Part shown: piece by piece, positions 34,020 to 42,776 of the stretch
Layout of the letters: each line of letters opens with the position of its first letter
Position numbering within the stretch: position 1 is the first letter of the stretch
DNA from: JAXLYE01 sp046351595
GTDB lineage: Bacteria > Myxococcota_A > Polyangia > Palsa-1104 > JAEUJZ01
DNA: 64,000 nt
Assembly (NCBI GenBank): GCA_046351595.1
Contig: JAXLYE010000001.1
Coordinates: 1,612,001 to 1,676,000, forward strand
Direction: 5' to 3'
Program-made: the position numbers and the translations under genes
Notes under the pieces: generated by a model
Seen by the model: only the letters and a program-made list of their open reading frames with translations
Database searches by the model: none
Told to the model about the DNA's origin: nothing

Positions 34020-34128
34020 GGCGTCCGGGGCCCGCTCGGGCGGCCCCCCCTGGATGGAGCGATGGAGCGATGGAGCGATGGAGCGATCGCGAGGAAGCGG
34101 GAGACGAGTCCAGGGGGGCCCGAGCGCG

Positions 34129-35478
34129 CTACTGCACCTGGTAGACGTACTCGACGTTCATCGGGCTGCCGCGGAACTTCGGGAACACCGCGCTCTTGAG
34201 CTGCGAGCGCAGGCACACGCCGATGTCCGCCTTGTCGAACGGCGGCGGCAGCTGAAGGCCCGTCAGCTTGCCCTCGCCGCCGATGGTCAGGCTGACCTTG
34301 GCCGTGCCCGAGGGCTCGCCGAACTCGACGTAGCACTCGTGCATCTTGGCCTGGATCGGCGCCAGCACCTGGTCGATCTCGCGCGGCATCAGGCGCTCGG
34401 GCAGCGCGTCGATCTCGGCCTGCTTCTTGAGCTCGGCGGCGGACAGCTCCTCGGCGCCGGTGATCGGGCAGCTGCGATCCGGCTTCACCTTCACCGGCGA
34501 GGCGACCTTGGGCGTGGCGGCGGCGATCTGCCCGGTGCAGCGGTCGTAGACGCGGTGCCCGAGCGACGTGATGAGCACGCCCTTGATCTGGGCAATCTGG
34601 GACAGCGGCGGCGAGGCGGCGGCGCCGGCAGCGGGCTTGGCCGCGGGCGCGGTCACAGCGGGCGCGTCGCCGTAGGGCAGGCCGATCTTGAAGACGTGCT
34701 GCACGCGCAGGCGCGGCACCACACGCTCGACGAAGCGGTCGGCCTTGGTGCGGTCCTCGATCGAGATCTCGTGGCTGGCCACCGGCGGCACCACGGCGCG
34801 CGTGCCGGCCGCGTCCTGGGCCAGGCGCTGCGCCGGCCGCGTCGTCAGGTAGCGCGGCTCGCCAGCGACGACGGGAGCGTCCTTGCAGTAGACGCAGCCC
34901 GGCACCTCCATGTCGACCTGCTTGGCCGCCGCGTCGTACGGCGTGGTCTCGGGCTGCACGTCGGCGTCCGCGACGAACGTGTGCGCCTTGAGGTAGTCGA
35001 GCAGGTAGGCCTTCTCACCCTCGCACTGCCGCCGGGCCAGGGCGTCGGCGTCGTCGCAGCGCGCGTACAGCGGCTCGATCAGCGTGGCCACGTCCTTGAC
35101 CGGCACGGCCGCCTTGACCAGCTCGTCGAAGGACGCGGGCCCGCTCGGTGCGGCGGGTGCCTGCGCGGGTGCCGGCGCGGCCGCGAAGGCGTCGACCATG
35201 CCCGTCGGCTTCTCCTTGCCGCCCGCCTTGTCCTTGTCGCCGGCCGCGTCCGCGAGCCGCAGCGGCGGCCGGGGCGCCTTGTCCCGATCGTTGTCACCCG
35301 GCGCCGCCGCCGCCACCACCGGGATGAGCAGCACCCCGAGGGTCCCGGCCAGCAGCCCGCCGCGCAGCGTCGATGCGCGTCGGTCTGGGGCGCGCTCGGA
35401 CCTGCCGAGCTCGTTCGCCTGCGTTTCGACCTGCGTTTTTGCCTGCATTTCTGAATGAGCAGCGGAGAGCACAGTCAT
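34129..35478 (-). CDS. Secreted protein with AgmX/PglI-like C-terminal domain
   Basis: A 449-residue protein starting at the ATG at 35478. The N-terminal 40 residues are polar, then a hydrophobic stretch (LLAGTLGVLLIPVVAAA) works as a late signal peptide or anchor. An Asp/Lys- and Ala/Pro-rich linker leads to a middle region with cysteines (ARCDDAD, RRQCEGEK, CVYCKD). The last ~95 residues (HECYVEFG, TAKVSLTIGGEGKLTGLQLP, a late GVCLRSQL, FPKFRG and YVYQV) follow the pattern of the AgmX/PglI C-terminal domain known from myxobacterial motility and TonB-like proteins. It lies between modB and the BtuCD-like pair and is divergent from the latter. Confidence 0.65.
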   Translation of the reverse strand: MTVLSAAHSEMQAKTQVETQANELGRSERAPDRRASTLRGGLLAGTLGVLLIPVVAAAAPGDNDRDKAPRPPLRLADAAGDKDKAGGKEKPTGMVDAFAAAPAPAQAPAAPSGPASFDELVKAAVPVKDVATLIEPLYARCDDADALARRQCEGEKAYLLDYLKAHTFVADADVQPETTPYDAAAKQVDMEVPGCVYCKDAPVVAGEPRYLTTRPAQRLAQDAAGTRAVVPPVASHEISIEDRTKADRFVERVVPRLRVQHVFKIGLPYGDAPAVTAPAAKPAAGAAASPPLSQIAQIKGVLITSLGHRVYDRCTGQIAAATPKVASPVKVKPDRSCPITGAEELSAAELKKQAEIDALPERLMPREIDQVLAPIQAKMHECYVEFGEPSGTAKVSLTIGGEGKLTGLQLPPPFDKADIGVCLRSQLKSAVFPKFRGSPMNVEYVYQVQ

Positions 35479-35572
35479 TGGCGCCTGTTTATCACCGCGC
35501 CAGGGTGGCGTTAAGCGAATTTTCGACGCGCCGGGCTGAGGCGCTGCGCGTATCATCGCCCTCCCCCGCCGC

Positions 35573-36421
35573 ATGCCCGTCGCAAGCCAAGCCACCCCGC
35601 CCGAGCCCGCGCCCAGCCCGTCGCTGCTGGAGCTCGCGGGCGTGAGCTTTGGCTACGCCCACGGCCGGGCCGTGCGGCCGGGCGTGCTGCAGGGCATCGA
35701 TCTGCACGTCGGGGCCGGCGAGCTCGTGTGCGTGCTCGGGCAGAACGGCGCCGGCAAGTCGACGCTGCTCAAGCTCTGCGCCGGCATCCTGCGGCCGCAG
35801 GCGGGGCGCGTGCTGAGCCACGGCATCGAGCTCACCAGCCCCCGCAGCGCCCGCGCCCGCGCCGAGGTGGCGCGCCACATCTCGTACCTGCCGCAGGAGG
35901 CCGGGCACCTGTTCCCGTTCACCGCGCTCGAGGTGGTGCTGATGGGGCGCTACGTGCGCGCGCAGTCGAACTTCGAGAGCGCCGACGACCTGGCCGCGGC
36001 CGAGGCGGCGATGGGCCAGACCGACGTCTGGGCGCTGCGCGATCGGCCGCTGCCCGAGCTGTCCGGCGGCGAGCGGCGGCGGGTGCTGCTGGCGCAGGCG
36101 CTGGCGCAGGACACCGAGCTGCTGCTGCTCGACGAGCCGACCGCCGGCCTGGACCCCGCGCACGCGCTCAGCCTGGGCCGCGTGATGCAGCAGATCTGCC
36201 AAAGCAGCCAGCCCGGCCGGCCCGGCAAGGCCCTGCTGTTCTCGACGCACGACCTCAACCTGGCCGCGCGCCTGGCGCCGCGCTCGGTGCTGCTCTCCGG
36301 CGGTCGGCTGGCGCTGTCCGGGCCGACGCTCGCGGTGCTCGAGCAGGCCGGGCCGCTGCTCGGCGTCGGCGTGCACGTCGGTCGCCTGCCCTCGGGCGCG
36401 CCGTTCGCGGTGGCGACGTGA
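35573..36421 (+). CDS. ABC transporter ATP-binding protein, BtuD/FecE type
   Basis: A 282-residue ATPase of the vitamin B12/ferric-siderophore importer group. Walker A is GQNGAGKST, the Q-loop HISYLPQEAGHLFPFTALEVV is typical of the BtuD/FecE family, the signature is LSGGERRRVLLAQAL, Walker B is LLLLDEPTAGLD, and the switch is FSTHDLNL. A 15-residue Pro/Ala leader precedes the domain. The downstream permease starts within its stop (GTGA), so the two form one operon. No binding protein or TonB receptor is present in the window, so the substrate (B12, haem or Fe-siderophore) is open. Confidence 0.93.
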   Translation: MPVASQATPPEPAPSPSLLELAGVSFGYAHGRAVRPGVLQGIDLHVGAGELVCVLGQNGAGKSTLLKLCAGILRPQAGRVLSHGIELTSPRSARARAEVARHISYLPQEAGHLFPFTALEVVLMGRYVRAQSNFESADDLAAAEAAMGQTDVWALRDRPLPELSGGERRRVLLAQALAQDTELLLLDEPTAGLDPAHALSLGRVMQQICQSSQPGRPGKALLFSTHDLNLAARLAPRSVLLSGGRLALSGPTLAVLEQAGPLLGVGVHVGRLPSGAPFAVAT

Positions 36422-37461
36422 GGGCGGTGCACGCGACCCGCGGCCGCTTCGTCCGCGTGCTGCTCGTGTGCCTGGGCCTGCTGCTGCTCACGCTGTGCGT
36501 GGCTCCGCTGTTCGGCTCGGCCAGCCTCGATCTCCAGCAGGCGCTCGACTTCTCGCGGCCGCTCAGCGAAAACCCCGCGGCCCGGGTGCTGTTGTACGGG
36601 CGCGTGCCGCGGGTGCTGGCGGCGGCGGTGGCCGGGGCGGCGCTGGCGGCGGCGGGCGTGGCCTTCCAGGCGCTCTTGCGCAACCCGCTGGCCGACCCGT
36701 TCACGCTCGGCGTCTCGTCGGGCAGCTCGCTCGGCGCGGTGCTGGCGATCCGGCTCGGCCTGGAGTCGCTGGTGGTCTTCGGGCTGCCGCTCGGCGAGCT
36801 GGCGCTGCCGCTGATGGCGTTCTTGTTCGCGCTGCTGGTCGTCGGTCTCGTCTACTGGCTGGGCGAGCGCGGCGCCACCGGCCCCTCGACGCTGCTGCTC
36901 GCCGGCGTGACGCTGGCGGTGCTGGCGAGCGCGCTGATCATGGCGGTGCTGTACACCGCGGACTTCGGGCAGACCTACCGCATCGTGCGCTGGCAGATGG
37001 GCGACCTCGACGTGATGCGCTACGACCTGGTGGTGCGCATGGCGGTGCCGGGCAGCGTCGCGGTGCTGCTGCTGTGGCCGCGCGCCCGCGACCTCAACGC
37101 GCTGTCGGCCGGTCCCGACGCCGCCTCGGGCCTGGGCGTCGACGTCAAGCGCACGACCCGCGCGGTCTACCTGGCGGCGTCGCTCGCCGTCGGTGCGGTG
37201 GTGGCGGTGGTCGGCCCGATCGGATTCATCGGCCTGTTGGTGCCGCACACCGTGCGCTCGCTGGTCGGCCCGGATCACCGGCTGCTGCTGCCGGCGGCGA
37301 CGCTGTGCGGCGGTGCGTTCCTGGTGCTCTGCGACGTGCTGGCGCAGGTGGCGCTGCGGCCGGCGGTGCTGCCGGTGGGCGTGGTGACGGCGCTGCTCGG
37401 CGCGCCGTTTTTCGTCGGGCTGCTCTTGTCACGCGGGCTGCGCGCGCGGCTGTGGAGCTAG
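36418..37461 (+). CDS. ABC transporter permease, BtuC/FecCD type
   Basis: A 347-residue inner-membrane permease with the ~10 helices of the BtuC/FecCD family. It has RVPRVLAAAVAGAALAAAGVAFQALLRNPLADPFTLGVSSG, the hallmark first cytoplasmic loop, plus a later GPIGFIGLLVPHTVRSLVGPDHRLLLP segment that couples to the ATPase. The GTG at 36418 overlaps the ATPase stop. It ends 11 bases before the stop of the convergent rlmH gene. It should form the channel for a B12- or iron-chelate importer together with the upstream ATPase. Confidence 0.93.
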   Translation: MRAVHATRGRFVRVLLVCLGLLLLTLCVAPLFGSASLDLQQALDFSRPLSENPAARVLLYGRVPRVLAAAVAGAALAAAGVAFQALLRNPLADPFTLGVSSGSSLGAVLAIRLGLESLVVFGLPLGELALPLMAFLFALLVVGLVYWLGERGATGPSTLLLAGVTLAVLASALIMAVLYTADFGQTYRIVRWQMGDLDVMRYDLVVRMAVPGSVAVLLLWPRARDLNALSAGPDAASGLGVDVKRTTRAVYLAASLAVGAVVAVVGPIGFIGLLVPHTVRSLVGPDHRLLLPAATLCGGAFLVLCDVLAQVALRPAVLPVGVVTALLGAPFFVGLLLSRGLRARLWS

Positions 37462-37472
37462 GCCGCCCGCAC

Positions 37473-37898
37473 TTAGTCGCGGTGGTACGGCGAGCCGTCG
37501 AGGATCGAGACGGCGCGGTACAGCTGCTCGAGCGCGACCAGGCGCGCCAGGCGGTGCGGCAGCGTGAGGCGCGACAGGCCGAGCAGGTAGTCGGCGCGCT
37601 GCCGCAGCGCCTCGTCGTGACCGTCGGGACCGCCGATGCACAGCGCGATGCCCGGCGCCCCCGACTGCAGCGCCTGACCGAGCTTGTGCGACAGCTCGCG
37701 CGAGCTCGGCTGCGCGCCGCGCTCGTCGAGGACCCAGCGCAGGTAGCGCGGCGGCAGGCGGCCGGGCAGCTCGGCGTCGCTCTTGACCTCGACGATCTCG
37801 ACGGGCAGGCGCGGCCGCAGGCGCTTCATGTACTCGGCGCAGCCGTCCGCCACCCACGCGTCCTTGAGCTTGCCGACGGCCACAACCAGGAGCTTCAC
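37473..37898 (-). CDS. rlmH: 23S rRNA (pseudouridine1915-N3)-methyltransferase RlmH
   Basis: A 141-residue SPOUT-fold enzyme that methylates pseudouridine 1915 in helix 69 of the 23S rRNA of 70S ribosomes. The start is GTG at 37898 (MKLLVVAVGKLK). The SAM-binding knot is visible in ALCIGGPDGHDE and SRLTLPHRLARLVALEQLYRA, and the protein ends SPYHRD, matching the family C-terminus. It is slightly shorter than E. coli RlmH (155). A deoxyhypusine-synthase-like gene lies 32 bases upstream on the same strand, and rsfS lies beyond that. Confidence 0.95.
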   Translation of the reverse strand: MKLLVVAVGKLKDAWVADGCAEYMKRLRPRLPVEIVEVKSDAELPGRLPPRYLRWVLDERGAQPSSRELSHKLGQALQSGAPGIALCIGGPDGHDEALRQRADYLLGLSRLTLPHRLARLVALEQLYRAVSILDGSPYHRD

Positions 37899-37930
37899 GC
37901 GCCGTCCCCCGAGCCGGTTGGCAGAGTCCG

Positions 37931-39247
37931 CTACGCGCCCGCGAGCGGGTAGCGCAGCGTCTCGCCCAGCCAGGCGCCGTTCTTCTTGACCTCGTCGACG
38001 AGCCGGCTGACCAGGGCGTCGCGCTGCTCGAACAGGCGGTAGCCCGCGCTCGGGCGCAGGTAGCCGCGCGCCTTGGGGTGCTTCTCGAACAGCGCCTCCT
38101 CGCCCATGCGCTCGGCCCAGCGCTGGTAGCGCGCTCGGTTGTCGAGCAGCGCCTTGATCAAGAACGGCATCACCATCGAGTAGTCGGCCTGCACGCTCTC
38201 GGTTGTCTTCTGGTACAGGTCCTTGTCGACCTTGCCCCAGGTCACGGCCTCGGCCGGCGGGCACGACGACAGCGAGCCGTCGGTGACCGGGGCGCTGACG
38301 ATCTGCACGTCGAAGGCGTAGCCGCGGATGTCGGGCAGGCCCAGCACCTGCGACAGCGCCGGCTCGGGCTGCAGGTTGTAGTTCTTGGGCACGCCGCCGC
38401 CGAGGATCAGCGTCGCCAGGGCCTGCGCCGGGTGATCGAACAGGCCCCAGCGGTGGTAGGCGCAGGCCTCGAAGACCTCGGCCTGCAGGTCGAGGTCGAA
38501 GCCCTGGCCGTCCGCGGCCGGCGGCAGCAGCCCGGCGCGGCGCATCGCCCACAGCTTCATCGCGTTCAGGAACACGCTGCCGTCGCCCGGCGCGCCGACG
38601 AAGATCGGCACGGCCAGGCGGTGGCAGGTGCTGAGCAGGCCGGGCGTTATGCCGTTCTGCTGCTCCTGCGCGCCGTACAGCTTGCCGAGCAGGTAGCGCA
38701 GCTCGGTGCCCGTCATCTTCTTCTGGAGCTCGGGGCGCAAGAGGCACGCGGTCAGGAAACGATCCTGATCGAGCAGCACCTGCTCCTCGAAGCCCATGTC
38801 GGTGACGCGGATGGTGCCCTCGTCGCGCAGCGCGCCGTCGTCGCCGAAGATCGGCACCTCGAAGATCGGGTCGCGGTGGCCGTCGAGGCTGCGGTGGCCG
38901 TCGTGGTAGCAGACGGCGTCGGTGGTGCTGAGGTAGGCGACCCAGCCGGTCTCAAGGAGCGGGATCAGCCAGGTGTGGTGCTGGCCCGAGACCGTGACCG
39001 GCCCCGCGACCGCGACGGTGAGCGGGCAGCCGGCGCCGATGGCCTGATCGAGGATGGTGTAGACGCGGCGCAGGAGGCCGCCGCCGAAGGCCGGCAGGCA
39101 GTGGGTGAACAGCTCGTCGAGCGTCTCGCACTCGTCGACGCGCCGGACGTGGACGGTCGCGCGCGCGGCGGGCTCGCCGTCGCTGGCACTCGGGCTCGTC
39201 GCCGGGGCCGCGCTCGACGGGCCGCCGCAGGGGTATCGGGTCGCCAT
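37931..39247 (-). CDS. Deoxyhypusine synthase family protein
   Basis: A 438-residue cytosolic protein of the deoxyhypusine synthase superfamily. Key features are the NAD-binding LGGGVPKNYNLQPEP block, YAFDVQIVSAPVTDGSLS, and CPPAEAVTWGKV with the lysine (in WGK) that forms the enzyme-imine intermediate. In eukaryotes and archaea this enzyme modifies eIF5A; bacteria lack eIF5A, and bacterial relatives may make homospermidine or act on other amines, so the substrate is open. The central ~100 residues (VLLDQDRFLTACLLRPELQKK) look family-like. It sits between rsfS and rlmH, two ribosome genes that are usually adjacent. Confidence 0.85.
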   Translation of the reverse strand: MATRYPCGGPSSAAPATSPSASDGEPAARATVHVRRVDECETLDELFTHCLPAFGGGLLRRVYTILDQAIGAGCPLTVAVAGPVTVSGQHHTWLIPLLETGWVAYLSTTDAVCYHDGHRSLDGHRDPIFEVPIFGDDGALRDEGTIRVTDMGFEEQVLLDQDRFLTACLLRPELQKKMTGTELRYLLGKLYGAQEQQNGITPGLLSTCHRLAVPIFVGAPGDGSVFLNAMKLWAMRRAGLLPPAADGQGFDLDLQAEVFEACAYHRWGLFDHPAQALATLILGGGVPKNYNLQPEPALSQVLGLPDIRGYAFDVQIVSAPVTDGSLSSCPPAEAVTWGKVDKDLYQKTTESVQADYSMVMPFLIKALLDNRARYQRWAERMGEEALFEKHPKARGYLRPSAGYRLFEQRDALVSRLVDEVKKNGAWLGETLRYPLAGA

Positions 39248-39338
39248 GGCCGCGGACTATGCCAACCCGCCCCGCCATAGGCAATGACCTATAGAGGCTG
39301 CCGCCGTGCGCGCAAGGGGCGAGAGCCCCGGGAGCCGC

Positions 39339-39908
39339 CTACTCCATCGCGCCGTAGCTCGAGCGCACGACCTTGCGCGTGTCCTGCTCGGGCTCGTCGT
39401 CCTCGTCGTAGCGGTGGGCGCTCTGGGCGGCCAGCCGCTGCTCGGGCGGTACGCTGAGGGGCAGGCGCGGCGCGTCGAACCACATGCCCTCCAGATCGTA
39501 GAACTCGCGCAGCGGGTGCTCGAAGACGTGGACGACGACGTCGCCGAAGTCGAGCAGCGCCCACCGCCCGTCGCGCACGCCCTCGGTCCCGAGCTGACGC
39601 AGGCCGTGCTCGGCCAGCACCTCGACCACGTGCTCGGCGATCGCCTTGACGCCGCGCGGGCTGTTGGCCGAAGCGACGAGCAGGTAGTCGGTGTAGCTCT
39701 GCGACTGCGTCAGGTCGATGAGCACGGGCTCGATCGCCTTCTTGTCGATCGCGGCCTGCGCTGCGGCGAGCGCGGCCTCTCGATAGCGGTCGCGGGGCTT
39801 GGCTGGCTCCGGGCTCGGCCGGGTGACACTGGTGTCGGCGTCGACGGGATTTAGCTTGGCGGCTGGCAAGTCGGTCTTTCCTCTCTCTCTTTGTGATGAC
39901 GTCACGGA
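39339..39908 (-). CDS. rsfS: Ribosomal silencing factor RsfS
   Basis: RsfS binds L14 (uL14) on the 50S subunit and keeps subunits apart when nutrients run low. The core is visible at DLTQSQSYTDYLLVASANSPRGVKAIAEHVVEVL and GRWALLDFGDVVVHVFEHPLREFYDLEGMW. Beyond it lie ~45 residues with acidic repeats (YDEDDEPEQD). The N-terminus has ~40 extra polar residues and the start is uncertain. I chose GTG at 39908 because the in-frame ATG at 39941 sits in the loop of a likely hairpin; a TTG further in is also possible. The deoxyhypusine-synthase-like gene and rlmH lie downstream. Confidence 0.9.
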   Translation of the reverse strand, partial: SVTSSQRERGKTDLPAAKLNPVDADTSVTRPSPEPAKPRDRYREAALAAAQAAIDKKAIEPVLIDLTQSQSYTDYLLVASANSPRGVKAIAEHVVEVLAEHGLRQLGTEGVRDGRWALLDFGDVVVHVFEHPLREFYDLEGMWFDAPRLPLSVPPEQRLAAQSAHRYDEDDEPEQDTRKVVRSSYGAME

Positions 39909-39920
39909 CCTTCGGGGTCC

Positions 39921-39962
39921 TTCTGCAGGCCGCTGCGGCATCGGCGCAGCCGGCCTGCAGGC
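39921..39962 (-). terminator. GC-rich hairpin between the 255-residue protein gene and rsfS
   Basis: On the minus strand CCTGCAGGCCGGCTGCGC pairs imperfectly with GCAGCGGCCTGCAG, ten-odd bases after the stop at 39976. There is no T-run, so it may be a weak terminator or an mRNA boundary. It covers the ATG that would otherwise start rsfS. Confidence 0.35.
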
Positions 39963-39975
39963 AAAAGTAACAGGC

Positions 39976-40743
39976 CTAGCTGACAGTGATCACGGCGCCG
40001 CCGCCCCACTTGCGGTCGAAGGAGCCGGCGAGCCGCCCGAGGTAGCTCTGCAGCGTCAGGTCGCGCAGGAGCTCGTGCGTCTGCTCGGCCACCTCGTGCA
40101 GCGGCAGTGACGGGGCCGGCTCGCTGTGCCGGACCTTGTTGAAGACGAAGCCGGGCAGCGCCATGATGAGCCGCCCGAGCGCCGTCAGCGCGCCGTTGAG
40201 CGCCTGCGTCGCCAGGTCGTGCTGGGCGGTCTGCACCGCGTCGTCCATGGCGTCGCGCAGCTTGCGCGCGTCGGCCTCCTTGATCACGCCGCCGGCGTGG
40301 TAGTTCGCGGCGTAGTGATCGAGCAGCGACGCCAGGTGGAAGATGCGGATGGAGTGCTCGACCGCACGCAGGAACTGCAGGCCGGTGACCATGCGCCGCA
40401 GCTTGCCGCGCGGCTTGAGCCACGCGAAAAGGCCGCTCAGCCCCGACAGGATCGTCAGGCGCTGGCGCTCCTCGGACTCCGCGAGCAGGGTGTCGAGCGC
40501 CTCGCCCTGGATCTCGACGCGTCGCAGCGAGGCGATCTGCTGCAGCAGGCTGCGCCGCAGCATCTGCGCCAGCGCGTCCGAGACGAGAGGCACCGGCAGC
40601 ATCGTCGCGGCACCGACCAGCGCGCTGCGGAACAGGATGACCGCGCGGTGCTCGGTCTGCGGCTCGGGCGTCTGCTCGGGCTTCTGGCCGGCGCTGTGGT
40701 TGTTCTTCTTGTCAGCGGAGTCGGCGTTATCTGCTTTGCTCAC
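39976..40743 (-). CDS. Hypothetical protein with possible membrane segment
   Basis: An unrecognised 255-residue protein. The first ~30 residues are very polar (Asp/Asn/Lys). Residues 35-65 (AVILFRSALVGAATMLPVPLVSDALAQML) may form one or two membrane-associated helices, as in DUF697-like proteins. The remainder looks mostly helical, with several Leu/Ala/Arg-rich stretches and a terminal FDRKWGGGAVITVS. No catalytic motif was found. It lies 68 bases upstream of the likely rsfS start on the same strand, separated by a hairpin, and downstream of the lipoprotein gene at 40783. Confidence 0.6.
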   Translation of the reverse strand: MSKADNADSADKKNNHSAGQKPEQTPEPQTEHRAVILFRSALVGAATMLPVPLVSDALAQMLRRSLLQQIASLRRVEIQGEALDTLLAESEERQRLTILSGLSGLFAWLKPRGKLRRMVTGLQFLRAVEHSIRIFHLASLLDHYAANYHAGGVIKEADARKLRDAMDDAVQTAQHDLATQALNGALTALGRLIMALPGFVFNKVRHSEPAPSLPLHEVAEQTHELLRDLTLQSYLGRLAGSFDRKWGGGAVITVS

Positions 40744-40782
40744 GGCATGCCTCCTTGCGCCGCACGGTCGCGCGTGCGCTGG

Positions 40783-41829
40783 CTATGGTCGCCCCTGCAC
40801 GAGCCCCTGCAAGAGCTCCTGCCGCTCAGTCGTCGGACGGGGTCGGGTCGGCGCCTCGCTCCACTCGGTCGGCAGCGCGATCTTGGGAGCGGACTCGCCG
40901 AGCACCACCACGCTCAGCGTGTGCCGCGCCTCGATCTGGACCTTCTCACCGTCCGTCCCGGGTCGCGGCGCGGTGAAGCGGACGTGCAGGCTGACCTGCA
41001 CCGGCGCCCCCTTCTGCCGATCCACCGTCGCGCTGCCATCAAGCAGCTCGACCGCGGTCGCCGCGCGCCAAGCCGACTGGGGCGAGGTTGCGCCCCGTGC
41101 CTGGGCGCCCTGTGGCTTCTCTCTCAGCCCGAGCGACACCTGCCAGGCCGGGCGCCCGTTGGCGCTGGCCTCGGTCGGTGTGCCGAGCTGCACGTAGGGC
41201 GCCACGGCCTCGACTAAGGCAGCCCCCGACTCATACGTGGCCGCGCGCAGGCGTGCGAGCTGATCTCCCTCGGGGCGATGCCGTATGAACGGGGCGTGGC
41301 GCATGCGTACGTATAGAGAGTCTTGGTCGTAAATCGCCTCGATGCCAGCGCCGCGGTCATTTTGCGAAGCGAGCAGGATGCGGCCGGCGCCATCGACCGC
41401 GATGCTGCGCGTCTCCTCCAGCGCGGTCGGCGTGCTCTCAAACGCCGCCGCGCCCTCGTAGAGCTTCTCGGGCATGCCGGGCTTGAAGCCCGGTGTGAGC
41501 GCCGCGACACCCGCCGCCGGGGCCGCCGGCTGTCCGACGGGAGTGATGGTCCACTGCGTGCGCGACTCGAGCCGGTGCGGGCCGAGGCGCGCCGTCAGCT
41601 CGGCGTGCGTCATCGACAAGAGCTGCAGCAGCAGGTCGACGCGCGTCAGCTCGGTGCCCGACGAAGGGCCCGCCGCTGCGGGCGCCGATGCCGTCGCGGT
41701 CGCCGTCGCTGCCGGCCGCTCGCTGCCCGCCTTGCGGCAGCCTGCGAGCCCCGGCATCACGCAGCTCACAAGCGCCGCGCAGAATAGCCCCGCGCCACCG
41801 CGCCGCTGTGCCCGTCCATGCTTCTGCAT
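40783..41829 (-). CDS. Putative lipoprotein of unknown function
   Basis: A 348-residue protein starting at the ATG at 41829 (an in-frame ATG at 41865 would add 12 residues). The leader is basic, then ALVSCVMPGLAGC, with a lipobox at about Cys31. A Thr/Ala tandem (ATATATASAPAAA) follows. The body has beta-strand-like regions, including TRSIAVDGAGRILLASQND, which suggests a propeller-type repeat, and LRAATYESGAALVEAVAPYVQLG. No named domain was found. It probably sits in the cell envelope. It is on the minus strand behind the lipoprotein gene at 41920 and ahead of the 255-residue protein gene. Confidence 0.6.
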   Translation of the reverse strand: MQKHGRAQRRGGAGLFCAALVSCVMPGLAGCRKAGSERPAATATATASAPAAAGPSSGTELTRVDLLLQLLSMTHAELTARLGPHRLESRTQWTITPVGQPAAPAAGVAALTPGFKPGMPEKLYEGAAAFESTPTALEETRSIAVDGAGRILLASQNDRGAGIEAIYDQDSLYVRMRHAPFIRHRPEGDQLARLRAATYESGAALVEAVAPYVQLGTPTEASANGRPAWQVSLGLREKPQGAQARGATSPQSAWRAATAVELLDGSATVDRQKGAPVQVSLHVRFTAPRPGTDGEKVQIEARHTLSVVVLGESAPKIALPTEWSEAPTRPRPTTERQELLQGLVQGRP

Positions 41830-41919
41830 GACGGCGCGCTTATCGCCAATTGCCGCCGATGTCAAACCACTTGCTGCGCGGAAGGGGGGGCCGCTCAGGG
41901 GAAGCCTCGACGAGGGAGC

Positions 41920-42669
41920 CTACTTCTTCTTGCCCTTTTTGCCTTCGCCCTTCTTGTCGCCTTTATCGCCCTTGTCTTTGTTCACGACGTTGCAGCCGGC
42001 GGCCGAGAAGCTGGCGCGGCTGACGATGCAGCTGGTCTTGGCCGGCGCGCCGGCGCAGCCCTTCCACGGGCCGACGAAGTCGTCGCAGACGAAGGTGCCG
42101 CTGACCGTGGCGCCGGTCGTGCCGTACTGCAGGCCGCCGTCGCTGCTGATCTCGATCGTGCAGCTCGACTCGGGGTGCGGGCCGCTGGCGCCGTTCCAGT
42201 TCAGGCACATGCTACCGTCCCAGCTGCAGGCGGCGTGGCGCATCTTCGCGGTGCCCAGGCTGAGCGGGCCCAGCGACGAGGTGTTGTACGTCCCGGGGCC
42301 GCGGAAGCTGGTCACCGTCAGCAGGAACGTCGGGCAGTCGGTGGCGCTCTCGCTCGAGATGGTCAGCGTCTTCTGCGCAGCGTCGTACTCGCACTTGGCG
42401 ATGTCCGCCGAGAGCAGGCCGCGCCCGTCGACGCCCTGGCTGTGCGCGGCGCAGTCGAACTGGACGCGCGCCTGGTTCGAGCCCTGCTGCACGGCGTCGG
42501 CGACCACGTCCGAGCGCTCGCCGGTGGTGTCGCCGACCTGGCCGAGGCGCGGCACCTCACGCGGCGGCAGCTTCGGCGGCGGCGGCTTCGGACAGCCGGC
42601 CCCTGCGAGCGCCAGCGCGGTGACGGCACATCCCCAGAGCGACACACGGAGCGAACGAGACTTTGGCAT
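41920..42669 (-). CDS. Cysteine-rich lipoprotein of unknown function
   Basis: An unrecognised 249-residue lipoprotein. It opens MPKSRSLRVSLWGCAVTALALAGAGC, a textbook lipobox (Cys26), then a Pro/Lys linker (PKPPPPKLPPRE). The mature part has about eight further cysteines, including CAAHSQG, KCEYDA, CSWDGSMC and TFVCDDF, which could form disulfides in an all-beta domain (TLTISSE, TATVSGTF). The C-terminus is a Lys/Gly/Asp tandem (KDKGDKGDKKGEGKKGKKK). It lies on the minus strand, with the gene at 42777 upstream. Confidence 0.65.
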   Translation of the reverse strand: MPKSRSLRVSLWGCAVTALALAGAGCPKPPPPKLPPREVPRLGQVGDTTGERSDVVADAVQQGSNQARVQFDCAAHSQGVDGRGLLSADIAKCEYDAAQKTLTISSESATDCPTFLLTVTSFRGPGTYNTSSLGPLSLGTAKMRHAACSWDGSMCLNWNGASGPHPESSCTIEISSDGGLQYGTTGATVSGTFVCDDFVGPWKGCAGAPAKTSCIVSRASFSAAGCNVVNKDKGDKGDKKGEGKKGKKK

Positions 42670-42776
42670 AGGGCGATGGTACCGCAGCTTCCGCGCGCTG
42701 GGCAGCCCGCGGGCATCCCCCGCGATCGCTGTAAAGTCGCGGGGTCAAGTCGCGGCCTGGGCGCGAAGCCGCGGGC

